DNA of 64,000 bases, from NCBI GenBank assembly GCA_030280995.1, contig JASXTE010000002.1:10492683-10556682 (forward strand), written 5' to 3'. The notes beneath the pieces were generated by a model. That model did no database searches. It was not told the origin of the DNA and saw only the letters and a program-made list of their open reading frames with translations. The DNA is from Hemileia vastatrix (lineage: Eukaryota > Basidiomycota > Pucciniomycetes > Pucciniales > Zaghouaniaceae). Each line of letters begins with the position of its first letter. Position 1 is the stretch's first letter. Below are positions 22,487-33,161 of this stretch, piece after piece. Position numbers and translations under genes: made by a program.

Positions 22487-22737
22487 ATGGTCAAACCAAA
22501 GAATCAACCAAATCCTCAAAAAATATCTTCAAATGTATGTCAACTACCAACAAGATGATTGGACCACATGGTTACCATTTTCCAAATTTACTTATAAAAA
22601 CTCAACTCATTTTTTGAAAAAACAATCTATGGATGTTATCCTCAACTCAATCCAATTTATGTAGGAATTAATAATTTAGCTAAACATTATCTTTGTTTAA
22701 TTTTACCACTTTAAGGTGGAAAATCAAATGTATAAGG

Positions 22738-23030
22738 GACAGGCTGAAAAACATTGACAATATGCTCCACTTTTCAAACCAGATAATAAAGTATGGCTGG
22801 ACTCTAAAAACATTTGAACAAAATTGAAATTGAAGAAACTATCTGAAAAGTGCTTGGGTCCATTAAAACTCAATGCTTAAGTCTCTGAAAATGCAGGCTG
22901 ACAAACATCCACAATCTGCTCCACCTTTTAACCCAGGAAATAAAGTATGGCTCAGCTCTAAAAATATTTGAACAACTCAAAAATCAAGGAAACTATCTGA
23001 GAAGCACTTGGGTCCATTCAAAATTGATGC
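22738..23030 (+). repeat. Tandem duplication in G3 integrase C-terminus
   Basis: Two copies of a roughly 130-bp block, each starting CAGGCTGA and ending GTGCTTGGGTCCATT or CACTTGGGTCCATT, the SH3-like part of integrase. Divergence is modest, so the duplication may predate much of the decay. Confidence 0.6.
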
Positions 23031-23340
23031 AGAAGTCTCTAAAAATGCATTTCAACTCAAGTTACCTTTAAAATGGCAATCAATTCATCCTGTTTTTCAT
23101 GTATCTCTTCTGGAACTTACTTAAGAATTATACCCGGGAAATAATCAAACTCCCCCTGAACTGGTTAAAGTAGAAGATCATTGAGAGTGGGAATTTAGTC
23201 AGATTCTTCATTGAAGAAGGCATTAGGGAAAGCTTCAATACCTTGTGGAATGGGAAGGCTACCTAGATTACTTGAATTAAACATCTTGGGAACCATCCAT
23301 TAATGTTTTAAACACTCCTGAACTTTTAAAATCTTTTCAT

Positions 23341-24165
23341 TTAAAATTTCCTATAAACTTAAACATTAAACTCTTTTTCTTTCCTTAAACTTTCTTAAAA
23401 CATCTTTTATTCTAAATCAAAACTTTAAATTTCTTATATTTTTCTTATACTTTCATTTAATTTTTTTCTTTCTAAAACCCTAAATAATTAAAATGAACTA
23501 AAATTAAAAAATCTACATAAGTAAAAATTAAAATAAAAAAAAAGATAAAACTAAAATCAATAAAGTAAAATAAACTAAATATAAAATAAATAAATCAAAA
23601 TAAATTAAATAAAACACAAATCCAAATTTCTTTTTCTCAAAATTTTATTAAAACAAATTATGTTTTCAATTCATTTCAATCTTCTTTATTTCTTCTATAA
23701 CTTCAACTCAACCTCAAGTCAATATTTTAGTTCTAACACTTCAATTACACTTAAAACTTTTTCTTTTCTTTTCTTTTGTTCTTTTCTATCTAAAAAACTC
23801 TCAAATCATCCATCAAAATCTTCACAAAAAAACTCAAAACCATCTTATTCCTCAATTATCTTAAAAGCTGAAATATCTCTTCTTTTTTTAATTATTTCTT
23901 TTTCTTCCCAACAATTTTTTTTTATTTTTAAAATCCCATTCTTCTTTCTTTTGAAATTTTCTCTAAAAACAACCTTTTTCTTTTTCTCTTCTTTTTTATC
24001 TGAACTACTAAAATTAAAATAAAACTTCAAAATAAAATAAAATAAAATAAAATAAAATAAAATAAACTAAACTAAATAATGTAAATTAAATTTTCTTTTT
24101 CTTTTAAAATAAATAATTTATCAATAAAATAAACAAAATAAATTTAACAAATATTTAAGACCAAA
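23341..24165. other. AT-rich filler with (AAAAT)n microsatellite
   Basis: T-rich then A-rich low-complexity sequence with a pentanucleotide run at about 24031-24066. Open frames at 23660-24022 and 23845-24030 are compositional artefacts. Confidence 0.6.
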
Positions 24166-24768
24166 CTATATACAGTCTTTACTTTCTTTTTTCTTTCCTC
24201 TATTTTCCTTCAAATCTAATCCTTCCTTTTTTCTGCCATTTTTAAATAATTTTTCTTCCCCAGCTGGTACCACTTCACCAATTTCCAGCAACTTTTTGGC
24301 TTCATCATAAGAAGCCACATTGACAATCCCATCAATTTTGTAACAAATATTTTTGACAAAAGTGGTTATGTGAGCCTCGCCAGGATTTTTCAACTACTCC
24401 TGATCCAACTTGACCTCCCCATTCAAATCATTTATAATTAGTTCCAGATTTTCAATCCTTAAAGGACCAGCCTCAGTCTTTTGCTTGATTCCTGGTTCCT
24501 ATTTTACTAGGGGAGTGACTACTGGTTTGATAGGAAATTCTTCAATGATTGGCCTTCTAAAAACCAAGAATCAGTTAGCTATTAAATCAAAACAATTTAT
24601 CATTTAAACACTTACTTAAAACTAAGGATCTACTTTGATGAATAAAGTAGGCTTGGTGGCTTCAACTATTTCCACTGCCCCATCATCTTCATCTTCAACA
24701 ATCAGTTGATATTCTTTCAGAGTAGGAGCTACCTCACACAGTGAAAAAAGTAGTTTGCCTTCAGACAT
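24166..24768 (-). pseudogene. Remnant of a spliced gene of unknown family
   Basis: On the minus strand an ATG at 24768 opens 48 codons (MSEGKLL...APTLKEYQLIVEDEDDG...TLFIKVDP). After a candidate intron (GTAAGT near 24610 to TTTTTAG near 24558), an in-phase exon runs to 24166, with NPGEAHITTFVKNICYKIDG, VASYDEAKKLLEIGEVVPAGEEK and a Lys/Glu-rich tail. It is interrupted by TAG codons near 24512 and 24399 and by a stop at 24622. The stops are consistent with CAG-to-TAG changes. I do not recognise the protein. It may be an accessory or gag gene of the lost part of a neighbouring element. Confidence 0.45.
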
Positions 24769-24899
24769 ACTGGTTCTGACATGTGTGCTCCAGCACAACT
24801 GGTATCAGCTTATTGGAAATTCATTATCATTGGGAACTCATTTTTTGAAAAATAAACCAATAAAACTAAAAAAAATTAGCACCAACAAATATTAGAGCA

Positions 24900-25330
24900 C
24901 ACTCACCTTAAACAACAAGGTCACTGATTACTAGCAGCAACTTTGGCTCTATTCCAGCCAGGTTCATTCTGACTGGGAGAGAACAAAAAAAGATTTAAAA
25001 AAATTAGCACCATGAAAGTTAGTGCAAAATTAAATTATAAAATGGAGTTTGCTGCTGATTAGAAGTGACTTTGGCTCTCTCCCAGCCAGGTTCATTCTGG
25101 ATAGGAGGAAAAAAAATGTTAGGAAATAAAGAAGAATAAAAATATAAGTAAACAAAAGTGAAGAAATAAAAAAAAGATATATTTTTTAAGTGGGTTTTAT
25201 TAGTTTTTAGCCCCCTTAAATACAAAGATAATTCTTGGAAGATGTTACTTGGGGCTTTAAGTGGGTTTTACTAGTTTGTAGCCCCCCCAAAAACAAAAAT
25301 AATTGTTGGAAGATTAAAATTTGACAAATT
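24900..25330. repeat. Two small tandem duplications
   Basis: A roughly 50-bp block containing CCAGCCAGGTTCATTCTG occurs at about 24925-24980 and 25055-25110. A block containing AAGTGGGTTTTA...TAGCCCCC...TTGGAAGAT occurs at about 25187-25243 and 25258-25313. There is no coding potential. Confidence 0.6.
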
Positions 25331-25934
25331 TTTGGTTTTTTTAATTCAACACAGATTTAATTTTACAAGAAGAGGAAATAGAAATCCCAATAATAGCTCT
25401 TATTTAAAAAGGGAGGGGGAGTCCTGGAGCAATGAGGTGGGAGCTTATTTTTAACAGGTTTGGTACTAATCCTATCCCTTTCAGGAGGGTGTTATATCTC
25501 ATGGCCTTATCCCTGAATTCTCTGACTCTTACAGTATTTAAATCTATTGCATTTCTCATGTGTCAGAAAAACCTTCAGTAATTCAACCTTCTAATTATGA
25601 AATCCATCTCATGATTTTAAAGTCCTTTCAAATTGAGTAATTGAAGAACTTGGGGATGTTGGAAGATTACAGGAAATGTTGAGGCACAAGATAAAGAAAG
25701 ATTCTGCTCATAAAAAAGTAGTTGATTAGGGGGATATGTATGATGCTGGAGAAAGAGATATTATTCACTATAGTTTTGACATCAGTAAGTAAAAGAAATA
25801 ATTTTTGACTTCATTATACTTATTTAACCTCAAGGTCGCTATATAAACTTATAAATAGATGATAATCAAGTAAGGGAAGTTTTAGGATTCATCTTTTACT
25901 TTTTCATCTTTTTATTTAAGCTTCTTGTCTCAAA
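25331..25934. other. Unassigned sequence left of element Z
   Basis: Includes a G-rich run (GGGAGGGGGAG near 25411) that could be an old polypurine tract, then AT-rich sequence. No gene is recognised. If element Z is removed, this joins 57511 onward, where a Tet-like gene relic begins. Confidence 0.4.
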
Positions 25935-26149
25935 CACCACACAATATGGGGGGTGGAATTTCTAGCAAGTTTTCAAAATTGAACCCTAATTTAAATTTTT
26001 TTAAGCACACATTGAGGCAGTGATGAAACAATCATGAAAAAAGGGTGAATCTTGACTGAAATCACCTTGATAGCAATATGATAATCCATTGAAGGGCTGG
26101 TGATCATCAGTCAAAAAAATGTGGAATTCTCTTTGAAAAATTATAATAT

Positions 26150-27260
26150 TAAAAAATATAAAAATAATATCAGTAATAAAAAATCATTTAATGATATGTA
26201 ATGTATAGCAGCTATTACATGATTGAGTAACTACAAGTGGCAATAATGCTCTCACAAGATGCTTGCTACATTAGCCCCTAACCATGTAAAATCATACTAA
26301 CACACTTTAAAAATTAAATAATAATAATAATTATTTATACCTAAAATTTTCAACCTAATCAAAACCTGTCCAGTAGTTTATATACCAAATATTAAATTAT
26401 AAAATATATATAATAACATTAATAAATGCAAATCATCCAATCATAAATAATGTAAAAGGGCCAGCTAGATCAATCTTAAACCCAAAGAATATTAACAATT
26501 AATGGCATCTGATCTATATTGCCTTGCCTGTTAGAGCTCAAAGTGAAATTTATGTCACTTGCAAAGTATGGGGCTCCCCACATGGTAGTCCAAGGTGGAA
26601 AAACACATGTTAAGAGAACAATGAATCTTGTCAGTGTTATGCTACTTAATATTGAAATCATATTGCACACATCATATTGCTTGTTTCAATATGCATAGTT
26701 CATATTGCATATTTCATATTTAATATTGCATGTTGCATATTGAATATTGAATATTGAATATTGCATATAGCATATGCATTATGCATCTATAATGGATATG
26801 CAATATTATTTTCATATTAAATAGCAAAACACTGACAAGATTCATTGTTATGTTGCCCTGTTGTTTTTCTACTTGAGACTACCATGTGGGGGCCCCACAC
26901 TTAGAAAGTGACAATTTGGTCACTTTGTGCTCTAACACACCTGGAAATATGTATCAGATGCCATTCATCATTAAAATTTTTTGGGTTAAGGATAGATCTA
27001 GCTGCCCCTTATACATTATTTATGATTGGATGATTTGCATTTACCAATGTTACTATATATATTTTATATTTTCATATCTGGTATTTTAGCTACAGGAAAG
27101 TGTGTTAGTATGATGTTACATGATTGGGGACTAATTCAGAGAGCATGTTGAAAATGTGTTATTGCCCCTTTTAGTTACTCAATTATGTAGTATCAGCTAT
27201 AAACTACTTATCATTGTATGATTATCATTTACTGATATTTTTGTTTATATTTTTTTCAAG
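26150..27260. repeat. Long inverted repeat (about 500-bp arms)
   Basis: The left arm (about 26150-26660) and right arm (about 26810-27260) are reverse complements with moderate divergence. Examples are TAGCCCCTAACCATGTAAAATC against the complement of GATGTTACATGATTGGGGACTA, CACATGGTAG against CTACCATGTG, and ACTGACAAGATTCATTG against its complement. The centre (about 26690-26790) is a run of degenerate ATATTGCATATT hexamers. Part of the right arm is repeated directly at about 27335-27490. Confidence 0.75.
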
Positions 27261-27334
27261 ATACAAACTGGATTGTTCTTGAATGAGTTGACAAGTCAGG
27301 TATGATACTTTATTATCATTATTTTCATTTTATC

Positions 27335-27490
27335 AAAGTGTTTTAGTATGATGTTACAGAATTGAGGGCTAATTCAGTGAGCATGTTGTGAGGGCATTAT
27401 TGCTCCTCTTAGTTACTAAATCATGTAATATCAGATATACATTACTTATCAATGTATAATTTGCATTTACTGATATTTTTAATTTTAATT
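27335..27490 (+). repeat. Direct repeat of inverted-repeat arm
   Basis: The segment around GTTTTAGTATGATGTTACA...GCATTTACTGATATTTTT duplicates 27097-27245 in the same orientation. Confidence 0.6.
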
Positions 27491-27559
27491 TTTATTATAT
27501 ACAAACTGGATGGTTTTTGAGAGTTATTTTGTGAACTGATGTGAAAATTGATGATGAAA

Positions 27560-28560
27560 TCTGTTGCATGGCTGTACATCAGGGTTCACAATACAGAATT
27601 GAGACAGATTCTGTGAAGAGATGAGAAAATGTAAGGTGAACCTATTGTAAAGCCATAAATCAGTGTTCACAATGACTTTCCAGTCATGTGTACAGAATCA
27701 CCCAAAATTGTAGGTTGTGAACCATGATGTACGGCCATACAATAGCATTCACCTTAAATTTTGTCATCTCTTCACAGAATCCTTCTCAATCCTATATTTT
27801 GAACCCTGATGTACAACCATACAACAGAGTTTATCATCCATTTTCATATCAGTCCAAGAAATTAGTCTCAATTCTATGTTTTGAATCTTTATGTACAGCT
27901 GTAAAACATATTTCAATTTCAATTTTCACTAAATCTCTCTAAAAGTTTATATGGTAAAACCTGATTTATGGCTGAAAAATAAGTTCACTATTAGTTTTCA
28001 AATTGGTGGACAGAATATCTGTCAATTTGTGTTAGTGAACCCTGATGTACAGCCATAAAAAAGAGGTTCAATATTAATATTCACACTAGTAAACAGAATA
28101 TCTGTCAAGTTTATATAGTGAACCTGTATGTATGGCCATGCATCTGAGATCATCAGTTTTAAATATATAAAATTAATGGCATGATTTGAGTTTGAGGATC
28201 AGTTTTAAGGTGAACTTTGCTTTATGGCTGTACATCAGAGTACAATGTAGAAATGATAATTTATTTTTAAGAATATAAATAAGAATAAACATTAACTATG
28301 TTGTATAGCTGTTAATCAGGGTTTACTATATAAATTGTGAGAAATTCAGTCAAATGTAGGGAAAATGAATATTGAGCTCTGTTGAAAGTTTGTACATAGA
28401 GAATCACAATATACAATTGAGAGAGATTTTGCAAACTGATGTGAAAATGGATGATAAAATATTTTTAATGGTTATACATCACAAGTCACAATTTAAAATT
28501 GAGTGTTTTTGAAAAGTGATATTAATATTGAAAGTGAAAGCTGATGCAGTGTAATAAGAT
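27560..28560. repeat. Spaced array of short palindromes, copy 1
   Basis: About ten units containing variants of the palindrome GATGTATGGCCATACATC (here often CTGATGTACAGCCATA), spaced about 60-110 bp, with TGAACC or AGTTCACA flanks. These are related to the tighter arrays at 55725-56290 and 63255-63610. Frames inside are not genes. Confidence 0.6.
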
Positions 28561-28599
28561 ATCATTCACAATAGTTTTCCAGTCTTGTGTACATAATTA

Positions 28600-28950
28600 A
28601 ACTAAAATGTAGATGTGAATTTTGTTGATAAATAGTCATTTGACTATTCAATAATTTTTTCAACAGAAAGCAAAGGTTATGATTTAAGTTTTTCTTAGAT
28701 ACAAATTGAAGAGTGATTTCTTTATTCAATTTAATTAAAAATTAAAAATTTTATCCATTAAGGCTTAAATTTAACTTACAAATATGAATCTTAAAAAATT
28801 TTCCGAGACAGTGAACCATCTGAAAAATTGGTATCTAAAAAAATATTTTATCTAATAAGTAATTTTGGTAGGAACATAAGTTCTGATAGAATTCCTATTT
28901 ATTGAATTTAGACAAGATTAAGTTTAGTAAAATCATTTATGTATTGTATT
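28600..28950 (+). repeat. C3: left remnant of a CACCA-family interior
   Basis: The block AATTTTATCC...AAGGCTT...ACTTA..AATATGAATCTTAAAAAATT aligns with 12835-12890 in X1. It continues at 53365 after X2, showing that X2 inserted into an older member of the family. The true ends of C3 are not found. Confidence 0.5.
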
Positions 28951-29213
28951 CACCATGCAATATTTGGGAGGGACTTGCTAACAAGTCCTCAACTTGAAGT
29001 CAGATGGAACTCAGACTGAACTCAGGCTGAAATCAGACTGAGCTTTACTTTGAGCTCATCTTGAAATATTGACCAAGGATGGTTGAGTCTTTATAGAAAG
29101 CATTATGAAAGTGCATTTAAAGCTCAATTTAAATCAGTATAAGGAAATAATAACAATAGGGGGTATCAATGTTCAGGGATCCGCAATTAGGGATCAGGAA
29201 TTTTTTTTCCCGG

Positions 29214-30340
29214 TATGGTAAGGTAAACTCTTACAGTCGCCTTGCTGTAAGCAGAATCCGGAGGAGATATTTGGATTTAGCTGAAAACCCCGTCCTTCCA
29301 ATAAAAATAACAAAATGGGTATTCTAAATCACTAAGCTAACCAGTCTACTTGGATCTGATTGATAAAAATAATGAAACTCTTGAATATTTAACGCTTATT
29401 GAGATTTAAAGAAAGTGGCTGTTGAGAAAGAAATACTGATAACAACAATTAAGGTGTACCAGTGAAAGATCTGAAAAGATTGACTTTTATGTTTTTATAA
29501 TAATTTGAATTTTTATGAGACAGCAATAATCAAGTCCCAGTGATGAAGACCTTTCTAAAGATACCCTGTATGAAGTGTTATTTTAATTGTTGAGTAGTAT
29601 TTCTAAAATGTTATATATAAAATATAAAGTTATAAGGGTATTACAAATTTATTTAATTTGTTGAGTAATAAAAAATGAGACCGTCGTGGTTAAAGATTAA
29701 GCTGTATATAATCTGTCCCCCCCTCTCAATTTCGAGTTTGAGAAGCGCTTAAGTATTCCTAGTCACGTGCCTAAGTTTTCCCCTCCAGAGCTCTCCCAGA
29801 GTCAATCCGGAGCCCGTACGGAGTCCATACGGAGTCGAAACGGAGTCCGTACGGAGTCTTTCCGGACTTCCGGACTCAATTAGAACCTTAAAAAGTATAA
29901 TAAAAAATCTAGAAAAATACACATAATAGAGCTACTTCCCCTTTATATTCCAAACTAATTTTCGTAGTCTGCGCAACTCTAATTACCCCGTGAAAATTCA
30001 TCAAAGTTAAGTAATTTTCTGAAACTGTAAATATTTCTATAAAACTTTAAAATTCATTTAAAAATATAAGAAAAATAGTAAAAATTCTGGAAAAATTTCC
30101 CAAGGTTCTTGAGTGACTCGACTTGATACTAATAAGCTTTTCAGACCGTAAAAATAAGTTTTCTCCGTAAAATAAATTGTTTTTGTGTAGGCATTCTCTT
30201 GTGACCAATTTCTTCATATTTAAAACTCCAATAAATTAATTAAACCCTTTTAAATAAAAAATAATAATAACGCCAATCTTGTACGCCGTAATAACTCCAT
30301 TTACGTATTTAGGTGCTGTACTAAACTTTAGGCTACCACA
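29214..30340 (-). repeat. 3' LTR of E2
   Basis: On the minus strand it starts TGTGGTAGCC and ends TACCATA, so the tips form TGTGGTA/TACCATA. Very similar to 39731-40856. It contains CTTACAG...CTGTAAG near its end, and a GC-rich run of CGGAGTCC decamers at about 29805-29882. Confidence 0.9.
29805..29882. repeat. GC-rich CGGAGTCCRTA tandem decamers in LTR
   Basis: About five to six units of a 10-12 bp repeat (CGGAGTCC followed by GTA, ATA or GAAA) form a GC-rich island in very AT-rich DNA. The 5' LTR has the same number (about 40312-40388), whereas the solo LTR has fewer units (about 48377-48430). It may be an enhancer-like or structured element. Confidence 0.7.
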
Positions 30341-30350
30341 TCCTCCCTCC
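30341..30350 (-). promoter_or_regulatory. Polypurine tract of E2
   Basis: The minus strand reads GGAGGGAGGA immediately before the LTR start TGTGG: an all-purine run in the exact position expected for plus-strand priming. Confidence 0.75.
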
Positions 30351-30950
30351 AATTGAGAATGTCCCCATTCTTATAACTTTGCATAAGTGGTTGAGCAATT
30401 CCAAAAGAATTATCCTTTCTAATAAAATAATTTGATAAATTTGTTTTAGCTGGTCTTCTTTTAATTCTTTATAATAAAAACGTTGTTTCTTCTTCTCTGG
30501 CTTGATATAACATAAAATAAAATAATATAAATCTTGTGATGATTCCACTACTGAGAGCAAGGTTTGAATCCCTTCAGACTCCCATATACCAGTCTTCCTT
30601 CTTGTCACAGCATTGAGAGAGTGGATCTTCCTATGAGCCGAATACTCCTGATTCCAACCTCATAGGGCCCCCCACTGAGCCAAATTCTATGATTCCAATC
30701 TCGCCATAAGTTCCTCCAAGCTTCACACCAGAAAAAATGGCCTAACTATGAGGCACTAAAAAAATCATTCCCTAAAATCCAACTACCATCCTAACTTCTG
30801 ATTCCTTCATCACAATTTTCAAACTTTGCTATACAGCAAACCCATAAAATACTTTTGCCAGGCTTCCAATAATAATTTTAACTTTAGACCATGTTAAAGC
30901 GCCACAAATTTTACCTAATTAACCATTATGCTTTCATTAGCATCATCACC
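30351..30950 (-). other. E2 3' tail, distal part
   Basis: Non-coding or weakly coding sequence. A 91-codon frame (30333-30608, minus) overlaps the polypurine tract and has no recognisable domain, so I do not call it a gene. Confidence 0.4.
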
Positions 30951-30999
30951 ACCTAAAATTTTAACCTCCTAAAGCTTATCAGCACCCAATTCCAGAAAT

Positions 31000-31435
31000 A
31001 ATTGAATAACCAGTTTAGAGTCTTAGTGGACAGTGATAAATTAAAAGATTGAATTGAGTTATCCAAAAAAGATTGACATTCCAGTTTATAGTCTTGGTGG
31101 ACCAAACATATAATCGATTGCCAGTTTATGGTCTTGGTGGACCTAACATTTGATAACACTCCAGTTTAAGGTCTTGGTGGACCTATCATTTGATTGATAA
31201 AAAAATAAAAAAATCCGCCTCCAAAAATATCCATAAAATCTTGAACATCCTTGAAATTCATTTTAAAGTCTTGAAGGACTAACAGATCCAAAATACATGT
31301 AAAAAACCTTAAAGAACGTCTTGAAGAGTAGCCAGTCTAAAGTCTTGGAGGACTAACAAATCCAAAATACGTATAAAAACCTTAAAGAACGTCTTGAACA
31401 GTAGCCAGTTTAAAGTCTTGGAGGACTAACAGATG
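31000..31435. repeat. Hairpin array A in E2 3' tail
   Basis: Seven units of CAGTTTA followed by a 4-5-bp stem with a 6-nt loop: near 31012, 31081, 31120, 31161, 31258, 31333 and 31407. Stems are AGTC/GACT, GGTC/GACC or AGGTC/GACCT with loops such as TTGGTG and TTGGAG. A further single copy lies at 32121-32145. See the findings for the comparison with coding copies. Confidence 0.75.
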
Positions 31436-32450
31436 TCTTGAAGTAAAATCCCATAGGTTTTGAGCTCCCCTAGACCCTGTTTCCTGTCTAAACTAAATGA
31501 ATAAAACTAAAAAGAATGAAGACTGAAAAATAAAACTATTAAATATAATAATAATTTTAATTTAATTAATTAATTTTTTTATTTATTTTATTATTTTATT
31601 TTTATTTATTTATTTTTTATTTATTTTTATTTTTTTATTTTTTTATTTTTTTTATTTTAAAATAAAATATTTTAGAAAAGATAGTTTTGAAATAAAAGTT
31701 AAAATTTAATTTTTAAAGAAAGATAAACGAATGTGAAAAGAAAGATAAAAAAAGTAATAAAAAAATTTTAGCAAAATTAAAATTTTAAAAGATGCCCCCC
31801 GGCCATTTGATGAGCCGTACCCTCGACATCATACCCACATCCAAGTGCAACTTGATGTGGTTACACAATTTTGAGAAATTGAAAAGAAAAGAAAATAAAT
31901 GAAAGTTTTTAGAAGATAATTTTTATAATGATGATCACTGGGTGGGCTCCCTCCAATTTATAAAAAATGATTAGAGACCACCAGTGAGCATCACCTTTAC
32001 AATAATTCATAATATATATTAAAGAAAAGAAATCACAATCTAACATAAAATAATCAAAAACAAAACAAAATAAAAAGAATCTTGAATCCGGCGTTGAGAG
32101 AGGTGTCTCTTGATTTGTTCCAGTTTATAGTCTTAGTGGACTTCCTATAATTAAAAGACAAAGCCAGGATTCAACTAGAAACAGGGAAAATTTTGGAAAC
32201 GAACATTATGGGGTAATTGTGTATAGAGCAGCCAGCCCATCAATTACCCCCACACTTGCCAATATTAAATTAAGAAGGTTCCCCTGTGAACACTTCTTCC
32301 AATAAATTTTAAAAAATTTTCCAACACTATCTTCACCCATATTTTAAGAATTTTAAGTTTACAAAAATTTCAAAGAAAGTCTTCTTGAATCTCGTTAAGT
32401 TTCATCATAGTTTCGTCGCCCATATGCAGTGTAACGACAGTAAAGTATTT
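31436..32450 (-). other. E2 3' tail, conserved blocks
   Basis: An AT-rich stretch (31500-31780) followed by blocks conserved with 430-1010 in the old relic: CATTTGATGAGCCGTACC, GATTAGAGACCACCAGTGA, GCAGCCAGCCCATCAATTAC and CCCCTGTGAACACTTCT. Conservation of non-coding blocks between a young and a very old copy suggests a function in RNA stability, packaging or replication; this is inference. Confidence 0.55.
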
Positions 32451-32454
32451 TGAT

Positions 32455-32675
32455 AAAAAGAAGATAGTTTATCCTCGTTGCAGAGGTTGATAAGATTTTT
32501 ATAAACATCATAGTTTATCCTCATTGCGGAGGAATCCATAAAATTTTGTTGATATCATAGTTTATCCTCATTGCGGAGGAATCCATAAAATTTCAACAAT
32601 ATCATAGTTTATCCTCATTGCGGAGGAATCCATAAAATTTGATAAATGTCATAGTTTATCCTCATTGCGGAGGTA
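32455..32675. repeat. Hairpin array B in E2 3' tail
   Basis: Five units, about 40-57 bp apart, of TAGTTTATCCTCATTGCGGA-type sequence, each a TCCTC/GAGGA stem around a 6-nt loop. The unit nearest pol is translated: minus-strand pol ends YLRNEDKL, stop at 32649-32651. Confidence 0.75.
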
Positions 32676-32774
32676 GACTTTGGCACTCCTGGTGCCTCTA
32701 GGATAGAACCGTTTCACTTGATCGGCCGCTACCCTCTTCTTCAATACTACTCCATCCAACTCTTCTAGCACATA

Positions 32775-33026
32775 TTAACCGCCGGAAACTTGCTCCTTAA
32801 CTTTATACGGTCCATTCCACCTATCTGCAAACATTTTTCCCCACTGACTTTCCAAACTCCTATTATACACCAGGACCATATCTCCTGGGTTCAAAGGTTT
32901 CCTTAATCGATGTGACAACTGCTCATCCCAATATCTAACTGATTGGTTTCTGATCTTCATCATCCGCAAATATGCCTTTTCTAAATATTCTTCTTTCTTT
33001 TCTAGCTGCATCATTCTTGCACACAA
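32775..33026 (-). CDS. pol: E2 integrase C-terminal segment
   Basis: Integrase C-terminal, SH3-like region: NPGDMVLVYNRSLESQWGKMFADRWNGPYKV. It is in frame with upstream integrase but separated by TGA at 33162-33164. Codons 33159 to 33027 are open and read TAKRTTGFSPYELVFGQK, the usual post-core segment. It is followed by TAA near 32777, where the old relic E2r has TCA (Ser) in SGGSYVLEEL. The frame then runs on to YLRNEDKL and the natural stop at 32649. Confidence 0.85.
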   Translation of the reverse strand: MCARMMQLEKKEEYLEKAYLRMMKIRNQSVRYWDEQLSHRLRKPLNPGDMVLVYNRSLESQWGKMFADRWNGPYKVKEQVSGG

Positions 33027-33161
33027 TAATTCTTCAGTAGTTTTGACCGTGTCCCAGTCAGCTCCAAGATATGATTCAGCTTCTAAATCAACCGGTAAAA
33101 CTGCTTTCTGTCCAAAAACAAGTTCATAAGGTGAAAATCCGGTCGTCCTTTTGGCAGTGAT

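Larger units (their letters stand above)
21103..23340 (+). pseudogene. G3: integrase and chromodomain remnant of a third gypsy element
   Basis: Plus-strand remnant of a different chromovirus. Just right of the G2 LTR are broken frames reading SLFVSTFWTQLFDN and LSTAYHPETDG, the integrase catalytic region. After a solo LTR (21196-22486) the frame resumes near 22487 with QTKRINQILKKYL, then WTTWLPFSKFTYKNSTH. Near 23180-23310 are chromodomain words (LQYLVEWEGYLDYLN, TSWEPSINVLNTPELL). Stops and shifts are numerous. A 130-bp internal duplication is present (22738-23030). Only the integrase end of the element survives in the window. Confidence 0.75.

Noticed and set aside
23660..24022. 120-codon Phe/Ser-rich frame and its antisense partner
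   Set aside because: T-rich low-complexity DNA; no motif, and both strands are open for compositional reasons.
30333..30608. 91-codon minus-strand frame in the E2 3' tail
   Set aside because: Overlaps the polypurine tract and LTR edge, with no domain and no conservation visible in the old relic.
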